Below are positions 1-10,696 of a DNA stretch of 64,000 bases, one piece after another. The translations under genes were made by a program, and so were the position numbers. Location of the stretch: NCBI RefSeq assembly GCF_000012365.1, contig NC_007651.1:2046001-2110000 (forward strand). The letters are read 5' to 3'. Under the pieces are notes generated by a model. That model was not told where the DNA came from. It ran no database searches and saw nothing but the letters and a program-made list of their open reading frames with translations. This DNA is from Burkholderia thailandensis E264 (GTDB lineage Bacteria > Pseudomonadota > Gammaproteobacteria > Burkholderiales > Burkholderiaceae). The number at the start of each line of letters is the position of its first letter. The stretch's first letter is position 1.

Positions 1-1500
1 GGCGCGCAACTGGGATTGCTTCGACCAGATTCTCGCGTCGCTGAAGGACCTGAACGACGACGAGACGCTGCTCGTGCAATCGGGCAAGCCGGTGGGCGTG
101 TTCCGCACGCACGAGAACGCGCCGCGCGTGCTGATCGCGAACTCGAACCTCGTGCCGCACTGGGCGACGTGGGACCACTTCAACGAGCTCGACCGCAAGG
201 GCCTGATGATGTACGGCCAGATGACGGCGGGCAGCTGGATCTACATCGGCAGCCAGGGGATCGTGCAGGGCACGTACGAGACGTTCTTCGCGGTCGCGAA
301 CCAGCACTTCAACGGCGATCCTGCCGGGCGCTGGATTCTGACGGGCGGGCTCGGCGGCATGGGCGGCGCGCAGCCGCTCGCCGCGACGATGGCGGGCTTC
401 TCGATGATCGCGGTCGAATGCGACGAATCGCGAATCGACTTCCGCCTGAAGACGCGCTACGTCGACAAGAAGGCGAAGACGCTCGACGAAGCGCTCGCGA
501 TGATCGACGAAGCGAAGCGCGCGGGCAAGCCGGTGTCGGTCGGCCTGCTCGGCAACGCGGCCGACGTGTTCTCGGAGATCGTCGCGCGCGGCATCACGCC
601 GGACTGCGTGACCGACCAGACGAGCGCGCACGATCCGATCAACGGCTACCTGCCGCAGGGCTGGAGCGTCGAGCAGTGGCGCGAGGCACAGAAGGTCGAT
701 CCGCAGAGCATCGTGAAGGCCGCGAAGCAATCGATGGCCGTGCAGGTGCGCGCGATGCTCGCGCTGCAGGAGCGCGGCGCGGCGACGCTCGACTACGGCA
801 ACAACATCCGCCAGATGGCGCTGGAGATGGGCGTCGACAATGCGTTCGACTTCCCGGGTTTCGTGCCCGCGTACATCCGGCCGCTCTTCTGCGAAGGCAA
901 GGGGCCGTTCCGCTGGGTCGCGCTGTCGGGCGATCCGGAGGACATCTACAAGACCGATGCGAAGGTCAAGGAGCTGATCCCCGACGATGCGCACCTGCAC
1001 AACTGGCTCGACATGGCGCGCGAGCGCATCGCGTTCCAGGGCCTGCCGGCGCGCATTTGCTGGGTCGGCGTGAAGGATCGCTATCGCCTCGGCCAGGCGT
1101 TCAACGAGATGGTGAGGACGGGCGAGCTGAAGGCGCCGATCGTGATCGGCCGCGACCACCTCGACACCGGCTCGGTCGCAAGCCCGAACCGCGAGACGGA
1201 AGCGATGAAGGACGGATCGGACGCGGTGAGCGACTGGCCGCTGCTGAACGCGCTGCTGAATACCGCGGGCGGCGCGTCATGGGTGTCGCTGCATCACGGC
1301 GGCGGCGTCGGCATGGGCTTCTCGCAGCATGCGGGCGTCGTGATCGTCGCCGACGGCACCGACGCCGCGCACGAGCGCTTGGGCCGCGTCCTCTTCAACG
1401 ATCCGGCCACGGGCGTGATGCGTCACGCGGATGCCGGCTACGAGCTCGCGCAGCGCACCGCGAAGGAAGCGGGCCTGAAGCTGCCGATGCTCGGACGCTG

Positions 1501-1501
<1 letters not shown>
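1..1501 (+). CDS. hutU: Urocanate hydratase (urocanase), 5' end missing
   Basis: Second step of histidine degradation: hydrates urocanate to imidazolonepropionate using tightly bound NAD+. About 499 residues are visible, reading from base 2; the family is about 560 long, so roughly 60 N-terminal residues lie outside the window. The Gly-rich NAD-binding segment ([13 protein letters not shown]) is present. The stretch LPARICWVG contains the Cys that corresponds to the active-site Cys of Pseudomonas putida urocanase. The C-terminal [15 protein letters not shown] block is also there. Its stop codon overlaps the next start (TGATG), so it is translationally coupled to hutD. hutH would be expected upstream, outside the window. 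Confidence 0.97.
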
Positions 1502-3389
<1,888 letters not shown>

Positions 3390-3402
3390 CCGGAAGACAA
3401 GC

Positions 3403-4785
3403 ATGACGAGAATCGATTCGATGTTGTTTGCCGAGCACGCGTACCTGCCCGGCGGCTGGCGGCGCGACGTGCTGCTGCGCTGGGACGCGACGGGCGCGCT
3501 CGTCGACGTGAGCGCGAACGCGCAAGCGCCCGCGGGCGTCGCGCGTGCGAACGGGCCGCTCCTGCCCGGCATGCCGAACCTGCATTCGCACGCGTTCCAG
3601 CGCGCGATGGCGGGGCTCACCGAATATCGCGCGAATCCGTCCGACACGTTCTGGAGCTGGCGCGACCTGATGTACCGCTTCGCGCTGAAGATCACGCCCG
3701 ACGCGCTCGCCGCGGTCGCGCGCTGGCTCTATGTCGAGATGCTCAAGTGCGGCTATACGTCGGTGTGCGAATTCCATTACGTTCACCACGCGCCGGACGG
3801 CGCGCGCTATCCGCGGCCGGCGGAACTGGCGGCGCGCGTCGCCGGCGCGGCGCGGGATGCGGGCATCGGCATCACGATGCTGCCCGTCGCGTATCAGTAC
3901 AGCGGCTTCGGCGAGCGCGCGCCGCGCGACGATCAGCGCCGCTTCATCAACACGCCGGACGCGCTGCTCGCGCTTCTCGACGCGCTGCGCGGCGAGTTGC
4001 CCGAGCATGGCGGGCTGCGCTACGGAATCGCGCCGCATTCGCTGCGCGCGGTGTCGGAGAGCGGGCTGCGCGAACTGGTGGGCGCGATGCCGGCCGATGC
4101 GCCGGTGCACATCCACATCGCCGAGCAGACCGCGGAAGTCGACGATTGCGTGCGCGCGTACGGCGCGCGGCCCGTGCAATGGCTCCTCGATCGCTTCGAC
4201 GTGGACGCGCGCTGGTGCCTCGTCCATGCGACGCATCTCGACGCGACGGAGACGCAGGCGCTCGCGCGCAGCGGCGCGATCGCGGGCTTGTGTCCGACGA
4301 CCGAGGCGAATCTCGGCGACGGCATCTTTCCGGCGGTCGAGTATCTCGCGGCGGGCGGCATGATCGGCATCGGCTCGGACAGCCACGCGAGCGTCGACTG
4401 GCGCGCCGAGTTGCGGCTGTTCGAATACGGGCAGCGGCTGGTGCGGCGCGAGCGCAACGTGCTTGCGGACGCGGCGCAGACTCACGTGGCGGACCGCCTG
4501 TTCGCGGCGTCGCTCGCGGGCGGCGCGCGCGCGGCCGGGCGTCCCGTCGGCGCGCTCGAGGCGGGCCGGCGCGCCGACTGGATCGTGCTCGATCCCGCGC
4601 ATCCGTCGGTCGCCGAGCACGGCAGCGATACGTGGCTGTCGGGTGCGGTGTTCGCCGAGCACGGCGACACGCCGGTGCTCGACGTGTACGTCGGCGGCGA
4701 GCGGGTGGTGAGCGCGCGCCGGCATCGCGACGAAGAGGCGGCGTATGCCGGATATCGCGCGGCGCTTGCGCAGCTATTGAACTGA
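3403..4785 (+). CDS. hutF: Formimidoylglutamate deiminase
   Basis: Fourth step of the five-step histidine pathway: deiminates N-formimino-L-glutamate to N-formyl-L-glutamate plus ammonia. The 460-residue amidohydrolase has the metal-binding NLHSHAFQRAM motif near residue 60, HIAEQ in the barrel, and GIGSDSHASVDW at the end of the catalytic core. HutF together with HutG shows that this organism uses the formylglutamate route and not direct HutG-type formiminoglutamase hydrolysis. The start is the ATG at 3403; an in-frame ATG at 3421 is possible. Confidence 0.95.
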   Translation: MTRIDSMLFAEHAYLPGGWRRDVLLRWDATGALVDVSANAQAPAGVARANGPLLPGMPNLHSHAFQRAMAGLTEYRANPSDTFWSWRDLMYRFALKITPDALAAVARWLYVEMLKCGYTSVCEFHYVHHAPDGARYPRPAELAARVAGAARDAGIGITMLPVAYQYSGFGERAPRDDQRRFINTPDALLALLDALRGELPEHGGLRYGIAPHSLRAVSESGLRELVGAMPADAPVHIHIAEQTAEVDDCVRAYGARPVQWLLDRFDVDARWCLVHATHLDATETQALARSGAIAGLCPTTEANLGDGIFPAVEYLAAGGMIGIGSDSHASVDWRAELRLFEYGQRLVRRERNVLADAAQTHVADRLFAASLAGGARAAGRPVGALEAGRRADWIVLDPAHPSVAEHGSDTWLSGAVFAEHGDTPVLDVYVGGERVVSARRHRDEEAAYAGYRAALAQLLN

Positions 4786-5071
4786 AGCGCCGCCGCGTTG
4801 CGCGAACGCAGGACGCTGCGAAGAAACGGCGGCGCGAACGCGCCGCAACGCGGTTAGCATAGATCCGGCATCCGGCATCCGGCATCCGGCATCCGGCATC
4901 CGGCATCCGGCATCCGGCATCCGGCGCGGAGGCGGGGCCGCCGTGCATGCCGCAACGCAACGCGTGCAAGCCGGGCGCGTTGCGCGCAGCGCCGCAACCG
5001 GCCGCAGCATGCGCCGCAAAACGGCCGGCGAGCCGTACGGCGCGCCGCATCATCAACGAGGTCGAACGATC
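4786..5071. other. hutF-hutG intergenic gap
   Basis: The hut genes upstream are overlapping or 13 bases apart, but hutG follows only after 286 bases. The gap holds a nine-copy heptamer tandem repeat (4863-4925) and otherwise GC-rich sequence. I see no convincing promoter or terminator, so it is unclear whether hutG is read through from hutF or has its own start. Confidence 0.6.
4863..4925. repeat. Heptamer tandem repeat, 9 perfect copies of ATCCGGC
   Basis: Sixty-three bases consist of nine uninterrupted copies of the 7-base unit ATCCGGC. Perfect short tandem arrays like this are prone to slipped-strand copy-number change and serve as VNTR markers in the B. pseudomallei group. It lies in the hutF-hutG gap, so copy changes would alter spacing and not protein sequence. 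The minus strand reads as a repeated MPDAGCR peptide, which I regard as fortuitous. Confidence 0.97.
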
Positions 5072-5875
5072 ATGAACACCGCATCGCATCCGCCGGTCAT
5101 CACGCTGCATCGCGGCACGCTGCCGCTGCTCGTGTCGATACCGCACGCGGGCACTCACATTCCCGATGACATCGCCGCGACGATGACGCCCGTCGCGCGC
5201 CATGTCGACGATTGCGACTGGCATCTCGAGCGCCTGTACGATTTCGCGAAGGCGCTCGGCGCTTCGGTGCTCGTGCCTTCGCACGCGCGCTACGTGGTAG
5301 ACCTGAACCGTCCGCCCGACGACGCGAATCTCTACCCGGGCCAGGACACGACGGGCCTCGTGCCGGTCGACACGTTCGACAAGGCGCCGCTGTACGCGCC
5401 CGGCAGCGAGCCGACCGTCGCCGAGATCGCGCGTCGCCGCGAGCGCTACTGGGTGCCTTACCACGACGCGCTCGCGGGCGAGCTGCAACGGCTGACGGAC
5501 GCTTACGGCCGCGCGCTGCTGTGGGAGGCGCATTCGATTCGCTCGCATGTGCCGCGTTTTTTCGACGGCCGGCTGCCGGACTTCAACTTCGGCACGTCGA
5601 ACGGCGCGAGCGCCGCGCCCGGTCTTGCAGACAAGCTGGCCGCGCTCGTCGAGAGGCACGGCGGCTACACGTCGATCGCGAACGGGCGCTTCAAGGGCGG
5701 CTACATCACGCGTCACTACGGCGCGCCGGAGCGGGGCGTGCAGGCGGTGCAACTCGAGCTCGTGCAGGCGACCTACATGGACGAGGCGCGGCCTTATTCG
5801 TACGACGAAGCAAAGGCGCAGCGGATCGCGCCGCTGCTCGAGGCGCTCGTGAAGACCGCGCTCGAGCATCGTTGA
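5072..5875 (+). CDS. hutG: N-formylglutamate deformylase (amidohydrolase)
   Basis: Last step of the five-step histidine route: hydrolyses N-formyl-L-glutamate to glutamate and formate. The 267 residues contain the N-formylglutamate amidohydrolase motifs SIPHAGTHIP (about residue 20), HVDDCDWHLERLYD, and WEAHSIRSHVP with likely metal-binding His/Glu residues. The ATG at 5072 has a GAGG about 10 bases upstream; the open frame begins earlier (4943) but the extension is unlike the family. It is separated from hutF by 286 bases containing a tandem repeat. Confidence 0.94.
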   Translation: MNTASHPPVITLHRGTLPLLVSIPHAGTHIPDDIAATMTPVARHVDDCDWHLERLYDFAKALGASVLVPSHARYVVDLNRPPDDANLYPGQDTTGLVPVDTFDKAPLYAPGSEPTVAEIARRRERYWVPYHDALAGELQRLTDAYGRALLWEAHSIRSHVPRFFDGRLPDFNFGTSNGASAAPGLADKLAALVERHGGYTSIANGRFKGGYITRHYGAPERGVQAVQLELVQATYMDEARPYSYDEAKAQRIAPLLEALVKTALEHR

Positions 5876-6140
5876 CGCCGTTTCGGCGGCGCGTTCGTTC
5901 GCCGGGCTTCGCTTCGGGGCGTGGGCGGTGAACGGTTTCGCGGTTTCGCAACCGCTTCGAAACGGCCGCATGCTTCGTTCGTGATTCGCCCGCCGGCTGC
6001 GGGAAGCGAGCGGGCGAGCCGATCGTTCTTTTGATTCCGCTCGGCTCCCGCGTCAACGCCGCGCGATGCGTGCATTCGCCGGGATCAATCGTCCAATATT
6101 TTAAGCAGCGTTTCAGCCGACGATTCAGGGAAAACCCTAG

Positions 6141-6155
6141 TTCGATATTATCGAA
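6141..6155. promoter_or_regulatory. Palindrome TTCGAT-ATT-ATCGAA, candidate operator
   Basis: A perfect 6-base inverted repeat with a 3-base spacer, preceded directly by CCCTAG so that it also contains CTAGTTCGAT. The same CTAGTTCGA word occurs upstream of narG and narK1 in this window. Role unknown. Confidence 0.4.
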
Positions 6156-6217
6156 ACCGAATTGACGGCGTTTCCAGTTACGATAAGCTGATTGTCAGCT
6201 AGCCGTCACATCGATCA

Positions 6218-6241
6218 CGACGGCGTCCAGGGACGCCGTCG
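6218..6241. other. Perfect 11-base inverted repeat, hairpin-forming
   Basis: CGACGGCGTCC and its exact reverse complement are separated by two bases. No T-tract follows on either strand, so it is not a standard intrinsic terminator. It may be an mRNA 5' hairpin or a protein-binding dyad in the leader of the downstream operon. Confidence 0.5.
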
Positions 6242-6766
6242 CCACTCGCGAACGGGCTGATGCGACGTTCGCGACGATCGACCGGCTGGCCGGGTGGCGG
6301 CGCATGCGATGTCGCATCGCCGCTTGCCGCGTTCAATACTTTAAACAGTCAGTCGAGTGTGATCGTGAGAGTCCAAGGCCCCTTGGTCAGACGGGATCGA
6401 AGTCGGCGCGCGAGTATTCCGCACGCCGTCGATGCCGCCGCCGATGGCTGCGGCAAGTATCTCGTCAGCCGAAGCCTGTCCATCTTCGCCACCGTGTCCC
6501 GGCGCTCCGTGCGCCGCCACAACGCGGTCGCCGCGCGCGCCTACATGGCGGTGCACGACGACGGCATCGCATCGCTGTTGCCCTAGCGCCTCGTTTCGTC
6601 GCTCGCCGGCTCGCTCCGAGCCGGCGAGTCGGCTCCGATCCTGTCGCTCCAGCTCGGGCGCGCCCCTGCGCGCAGCCCGCGTGCGACGCCGTTCTTCGTT
6701 TTTCGCGACGAACGCCGTGCATTGCGTGCGTTCGCCGCGCGTGTCTGTCGAATGGGAGAAAGAGCG

Positions 6767-7558
6767 ATGAATGAACACCTCGACGCCGGGCCGCGGCCCG
6801 TCGTCGGCGTCTGCGCGGATCGAAAGACGGTCGGCCTGCATGTCGCGCACGTCGCGGGCGAGAAATACGTGAATGCCGTCGTCGACGGCGCAAGCGCGCT
6901 CGCAATCGTGCTGCCTGCGCTCGGCGAGCGGCAGCGCGCGGACGAGCTGCTTGCGCTCGTCGATGGCCTGCTGCTGACGGGCAGCCATTCGAACGTCGAG
7001 CCCGCGCGCTACGGCGGCCCGGCGAGCGCGCCCGGCACGCTGCACGACGCGGCGCGCGACGCGACGACGCTGCCGCTCGTGCGCGCGGCGATCGACGCCG
7101 GCGTGCCCGTGCTCGCGATCTGCCGCGGGATGCAGGAGCTGAACGTCGCGTATGGCGGCACGCTGCATCAGGCGGTGCACGCCCTGAGCGGCCATGCCGA
7201 TCATCGCGAGGACCTGCTGGCATCGGTCGACGTGCAGTACGGCCCCGCGCATCCGGTCCGGCTCGTGCCGGGCGGCCTGCTGCATCGGCTCGCGGGCGCC
7301 GAGGCCGTCGACGTTAATTCTCTGCACGCGCAGGGCATCGAGCGGCTCGGCGACGGGCTGACCGTGGAGGCGCGCGCGCCCGACGGGCTCGTCGAGGCGA
7401 TCGGCGTGCGCGACGCACGCGCGTTCGCGCTCGGCGTGCAATGGCATCCGGAATGGCGTTTCGACAGCAATCCGCTGTCGCGAGAAATCTTTGCGGCGTT
7501 CGGCGCGGCGTGCCGCGCCCGAAGACGCCGGACGGCCGGGCGCGCGCCGCGCGCGTGA
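6767..7558 (+). CDS. Gamma-glutamyl polyamine/GABA hydrolase (SpuA/PuuD-like class I amidotransferase)
   Basis: A 263-residue peptidase C26 family protein. The nucleophile elbow AICRGMQELN carries the catalytic Cys, and GVQWHPEWRF carries the His-Glu pair. PuuD-type enzymes hydrolyse gamma-glutamyl-GABA or related gamma-glutamyl amides made by the neighbouring synthetase. The ATG at 6767 is preferred because GGGAGAAAGAG lies just upstream; an in-frame ATG at 6752 is possible. First of three genes ordered as in Pseudomonas spuABC. The long region upstream is the likely control site. Confidence 0.88.
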   Translation: MNEHLDAGPRPVVGVCADRKTVGLHVAHVAGEKYVNAVVDGASALAIVLPALGERQRADELLALVDGLLLTGSHSNVEPARYGGPASAPGTLHDAARDATTLPLVRAAIDAGVPVLAICRGMQELNVAYGGTLHQAVHALSGHADHREDLLASVDVQYGPAHPVRLVPGGLLHRLAGAEAVDVNSLHAQGIERLGDGLTVEARAPDGLVEAIGVRDARAFALGVQWHPEWRFDSNPLSREIFAAFGAACRARRRRTAGRAPRA

Positions 7559-7590
7559 CGGCCGTCGACGCTTATCGAAGAGAGGCTCAC

Positions 7591-8925
7591 ATGCAAGACA
7601 TCGATGATTTTCTGAGGCAGCACCGGATCACCGAAGTGGAGGCGATCATCCCCGACATGGCGGGCATCGCGCGCGGCAAGATCATTCCGCGCAACAAGTT
7701 CGAAACCGGCGAATCGATGCGCCTGCCGCAAGCGGTGATGGTGCAGACCGTCACCGGCGACTATCCGGAGGACGGCGCGCTCACGGGCGTCACCGATCCC
7801 GACATGGTGTGCGTGGCTGACGCGTCGACGATCTGCCTGATTCCGTGGGCGGTCGATCCGACCGCGCAGGTGATTCACGATTGCGTGCATTTCGACGGCT
7901 CGCCCGTCGAGATCTCGCCGCGCTACGTGCTGCGCCGGGTGCTCGATCTGTATCGCGCGAAAGGATGGAAGCCCGTCGTCGCGCCGGAGCTCGAGTTCTA
8001 TCTGGTCGACATGAACAAGGATCCGGACCTGCCGCTGCGGCCGCCCGTCGGCCGCACGGGGCGTGCGGAGACGGGGCGCCAGTCGTATTCGATCGAGGCG
8101 GTCAACGAATTCGATCCGCTCTTCGAGGACATCTACGAATACTGCGAGCTGCAGGGGCTCGACATCGACACGCTGATTCACGAGGTCGGCGCCGCGCAGA
8201 TGGAGATCAACTTCCTGCACGGCGACGCGCTGTCGCTCGCCGACCAGGTGTTCCTGTTCAAGCGCACCGTGCGCGAAGCGGCGCTGCGCCACAACATGTA
8301 CGCAACGTTCATGGCGAAGCCGATGGAGAACGAGCCGGGTTCGGCGATGCACATTCATCAGAGCGTCGTCGACATCGAGACGGGCCGCAACCTCTTCATC
8401 GGCGCGAGCGGCGACGTCACGCCGATGTTCCGCGGCTATCTCGCCGGACTGCAGAAGTACACGCCCGCGCTGATGCCGATCTTCGCGCCGTACATCAACT
8501 CGTATCGCCGGCTGTCGCGCTTCATGGCCGCGCCGATCAACGTGCAGTGGGGTTACGACAACCGCACGGTCGGCTTCCGGATTCCGCATTCGGCCGCCGC
8601 CGCGCGGCGAATCGAGAACCGGATTCCGGGCGTCGACTGCAATCCGTATCTCGCGATCGCGGCCACGCTCGCGGCCGGCTATCTCGGCGTCACGCAGGCG
8701 CTCGAGCCGACCGAGCCGCTCGCGAGCGACGGCTACAGCCTGCCTTATCAACTGCCGCGCAATCTGGAGGAGGGGCTCACGCTGATGAGCGCGTGCGCGC
8801 CGCTCGCCGAGATGCTAGGCGAGAAGTTCGTGAAGGCCTATCTCGCGTTGAAGGAAACGGAGTACGAAGCATTTTTCCGCGTGATCAGCTCGTGGGAGCG
8901 CAAGCACCTGCTGCTGCACGTTTGA
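7591..8925 (+). CDS. Gamma-glutamylpolyamine synthetase (SpuB/PuuA-like, glutamine-synthetase family)
   Basis: A 444-residue glutamine-synthetase-fold enzyme, shorter than GlnA and of the PuuA/SpuB type. These ligate glutamate to putrescine or other polyamines with ATP. The glutamate/ATP-site segment ENEPGSAMHIHQS and the downstream NVQWGYDNRTVGFRIP block are visible. There is no GlnA-type adenylylation Tyr motif. The ATG at 7591 follows GAAGAGAGG; the open frame runs back to 7441 inside the previous gene and that start is rejected. Thirty-two bases separate it from the upstream gene, consistent with one operon. Confidence 0.88.
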   Translation: MQDIDDFLRQHRITEVEAIIPDMAGIARGKIIPRNKFETGESMRLPQAVMVQTVTGDYPEDGALTGVTDPDMVCVADASTICLIPWAVDPTAQVIHDCVHFDGSPVEISPRYVLRRVLDLYRAKGWKPVVAPELEFYLVDMNKDPDLPLRPPVGRTGRAETGRQSYSIEAVNEFDPLFEDIYEYCELQGLDIDTLIHEVGAAQMEINFLHGDALSLADQVFLFKRTVREAALRHNMYATFMAKPMENEPGSAMHIHQSVVDIETGRNLFIGASGDVTPMFRGYLAGLQKYTPALMPIFAPYINSYRRLSRFMAAPINVQWGYDNRTVGFRIPHSAAAARRIENRIPGVDCNPYLAIAATLAAGYLGVTQALEPTEPLASDGYSLPYQLPRNLEEGLTLMSACAPLAEMLGEKFVKAYLALKETEYEAFFRVISSWERKHLLLHV

Positions 8926-8959
8926 GCGTGCGGGCGCACGCCGCATTCAGGAGGTCAAA

Positions 8960-10390
8960 GTGACGTATCGAAACGAAGGCATCGCCTATGTCGAGCCGCT
9001 GCACGCGCAGGCGCATGCGCACGCGCACCGCACGAGCGCCGAATATCGCGCGCTCGACGCCGCGCATCACATTCACCCGTTCTCCGACATGGGCTCGCTC
9101 AATCGCGCGGGCAGCCGCGTGATCGTGAAGGCCGAAGGCGTCCATCTGTGGGATTCCGACGGCAACAAGATCATCGACGGCATGGCCGGCCTCTGGTGCG
9201 TGAACGTCGGCTACGGCCGCGAGGAACTGATCGCGGCCGGCAGCCGCCAGTTGCGCGAGCTGCCGTTCTACAACACGTTCTTCAAGACCACCCATCCGCC
9301 CGTCATCGAGCTCTCCGCGCTGCTTGCCGAGATCGCGCCGCCCGCGTTCAACCGCTTCTTCTATTGCAACAGCGGCTCCGAGGGCAACGATACCGTGCTG
9401 CGCATCGCGCATCAGTACTGGCGCACGCAAAACCGGCCGCAGAAGAAGTTCGTGATCTCGCGCAGGAACGGCTATCACGGCTCGACGATCGCGGGCGCCA
9501 CGCTCGGCGGCATGGGCTACATGCACGAGCAGATGCCCTCGAAGGTCGAGCATATCGTCCACATCGATCAGCCTTATTACTTCGGCGAGGCGAGCGAAGG
9601 GCAGACGCCCGAGGCGTTCGGCCTCGAACGCGCGCGGCAGCTCGAGGCGAAGATTCTCGAGCTCGGCGCGCAGAACGTCGCCGCGTTCATCGGCGAGCCG
9701 TTCCAGGGCGCCGGCGGCGTGATCTTCCCGCCGTCGACGTACTGGCCCGAGATCGAGCGGATCTGCCGCCAGTACGACGTGCTGCTCGTCGCGGACGAAG
9801 TGATCGGCGGCTTCGGGCGCACCGGCGAATGGTTCGCGCACCAGCACTTCGGCTTCGAGCCCGACCTGATGACGCTCGCGAAGGGGCTGACGAGCGGTTA
9901 CGTGCCGATGGGCGCGGTCGCGCTGTCGGACCGGATCGCCGACGCGCTGATCGCGCACGGCGAGTTCAATCACGGGATGACGTACTCGGGGCATCCGGTG
10001 GCCGCGGCGGTGGCCGTCGCGAATCTGAAGGTGCTGCGCGACGAGAAGATCGTCGAGCGCGTGAAGACCGATACCGGCCCGTACTTCCAGCAGTTGCTGC
10101 GCGAGACGTTCGCGAACCATCCGATCGTCGGGGATATCGCCGGCGCGGGGCTTGTCGCGGGCATTCAGCTCGCGCGCGAGCCCGGCGCGCGCAAGCGCTT
10201 CGAGAACGGCGGCGAGGTCGGCACGATCTGCCGCGACTACTGCTTCAACGGCAACCTGATCATGCGCGCGACGGGCGACCGGATGCTGCTTTCGCCGCCG
10301 CTCGTGATCTCGCGGCCCGAAATCGACGAGATCGTCGAGAAGGCGAAGCGTGCGATCGACGCGACAGCGCAGCAACTGGGTCTCGTGTGA
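8960..10390 (+). CDS. Class III polyamine:pyruvate aminotransferase (SpuC-like)
   Basis: A 476-residue PLP-dependent class III (omega) aminotransferase. The PLP Lys is K308 in TLAKGLTSGYVPMG, preceded by VADEVIGGFGRTGEWF. SpuC-type enzymes transaminate putrescine, cadaverine or diamines with pyruvate as acceptor. The GTG start at 8960 is chosen because a consensus AGGAGGT ends 5 bases upstream. Its neighbours match spuA and spuB, but the transporter genes that follow spuC in Pseudomonas are absent here; an integrase remnant comes directly after the stop. Confidence 0.88.
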   Translation: MTYRNEGIAYVEPLHAQAHAHAHRTSAEYRALDAAHHIHPFSDMGSLNRAGSRVIVKAEGVHLWDSDGNKIIDGMAGLWCVNVGYGREELIAAGSRQLRELPFYNTFFKTTHPPVIELSALLAEIAPPAFNRFFYCNSGSEGNDTVLRIAHQYWRTQNRPQKKFVISRRNGYHGSTIAGATLGGMGYMHEQMPSKVEHIVHIDQPYYFGEASEGQTPEAFGLERARQLEAKILELGAQNVAAFIGEPFQGAGGVIFPPSTYWPEIERICRQYDVLLVADEVIGGFGRTGEWFAHQHFGFEPDLMTLAKGLTSGYVPMGAVALSDRIADALIAHGEFNHGMTYSGHPVAAAVAVANLKVLRDEKIVERVKTDTGPYFQQLLRETFANHPIVGDIAGAGLVAGIQLAREPGARKRFENGGEVGTICRDYCFNGNLIMRATGDRMLLSPPLVISRPEIDEIVEKAKRAIDATAQQLGLV

Positions 10391-10471
10391 TGCTGGGCAG
10401 GCGGCGTCGGCTGCGGGACGAAGGGGTTTCGTCGGTGGGCATGCGTTTCGGATGCGAGGCGTAGCCTTCAT

Positions 10472-10680
10472 ACCGCTGCCGGCGTGCGTGCGGGGATCGA
10501 GGATTTTCGCGCCCACGATCTGCGCCACATGTTCGCATCGTGGTTGGTGATGGCGAAAGTGTCCCTGTATGTCGTCAAAGACCTGCTTGGGCAATCCTCG
10601 ACACGGTCACGGAGCGCTATGCGCACTTAGTGCCGCATATGGGGTATGCGGCTGTGCAACTGCTCTTGCCGGTTGAGTGA
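10472..10680 (+). pseudogene. Tyrosine recombinase (phage integrase) C-terminal remnant, frameshifted
   Basis: From 10472 one frame reads [20 protein letters not shown] and continues to [11 protein letters not shown]. This is the integrase catalytic-domain signature with the HxLR box, where the family usually has T in place of M. A frameshift near 10600-10611 then moves the reading to another frame, which gives [16 protein letters not shown] with the expected catalytic Tyr and ends at the TGA 10678-10680. All upstream integrase sequence is gone. It lies immediately after the aminotransferase stop and marks the far edge of an island relative to tRNA-Val. Confidence 0.85.
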
Positions 10681-10696
10681 AGCGGCTTGGTCGGTG

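Larger units (their letters stand above)
6092..6348. repeat. Pair of 17-base imperfect direct repeats 240 bases apart
   Basis: Segments 6092-6108 and 6332-6348 match at 14 of 17 positions by eye (core CAATA[T/C]TTTAA[G/A]CAG). Both are AT-rich islands in otherwise GC-rich DNA. They could be operator copies or promoter elements for the spuA-like gene. The function is inferred from position only. Confidence 0.5.
5876..6766. other. Long intergenic region with several inverted and direct repeats
   Basis: About 890 bases lie between hutG and the spuA-like gene with no credible coding frame. Visible elements are: TTCGAT-ATT-ATCGAA at 6141-6155, preceded by CTAG; a perfect 11-base inverted repeat at 6218-6241; CCAAGG-CC-CCTTGG at about 6373-6386; and two similar 17-base segments with a CAATA(T/C)TTTAA(G/A)CAG core at 6092-6108 and 6332-6348. 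This looks like a control region for the downstream polyamine genes. No regulator gene is adjacent. Confidence 0.55.

Noticed and set aside
4863..4925. Short repeats considered as a CRISPR array
   Set aside because: Units are contiguous heptamers without spacers, so it is a simple tandem repeat.
4774..5019. A small minus-strand frame with repeated MPDAGCR peptides
   Set aside because: The repeat peptide is just the heptamer array read in frame; no ribosome site and no family.
10481..10550. Search for a second copy of the tRNA-Val 3' end (att site) near the integrase remnant
   Set aside because: No stretch matching the tRNA 3' end beyond a few bases was found, so no att pair is reported.
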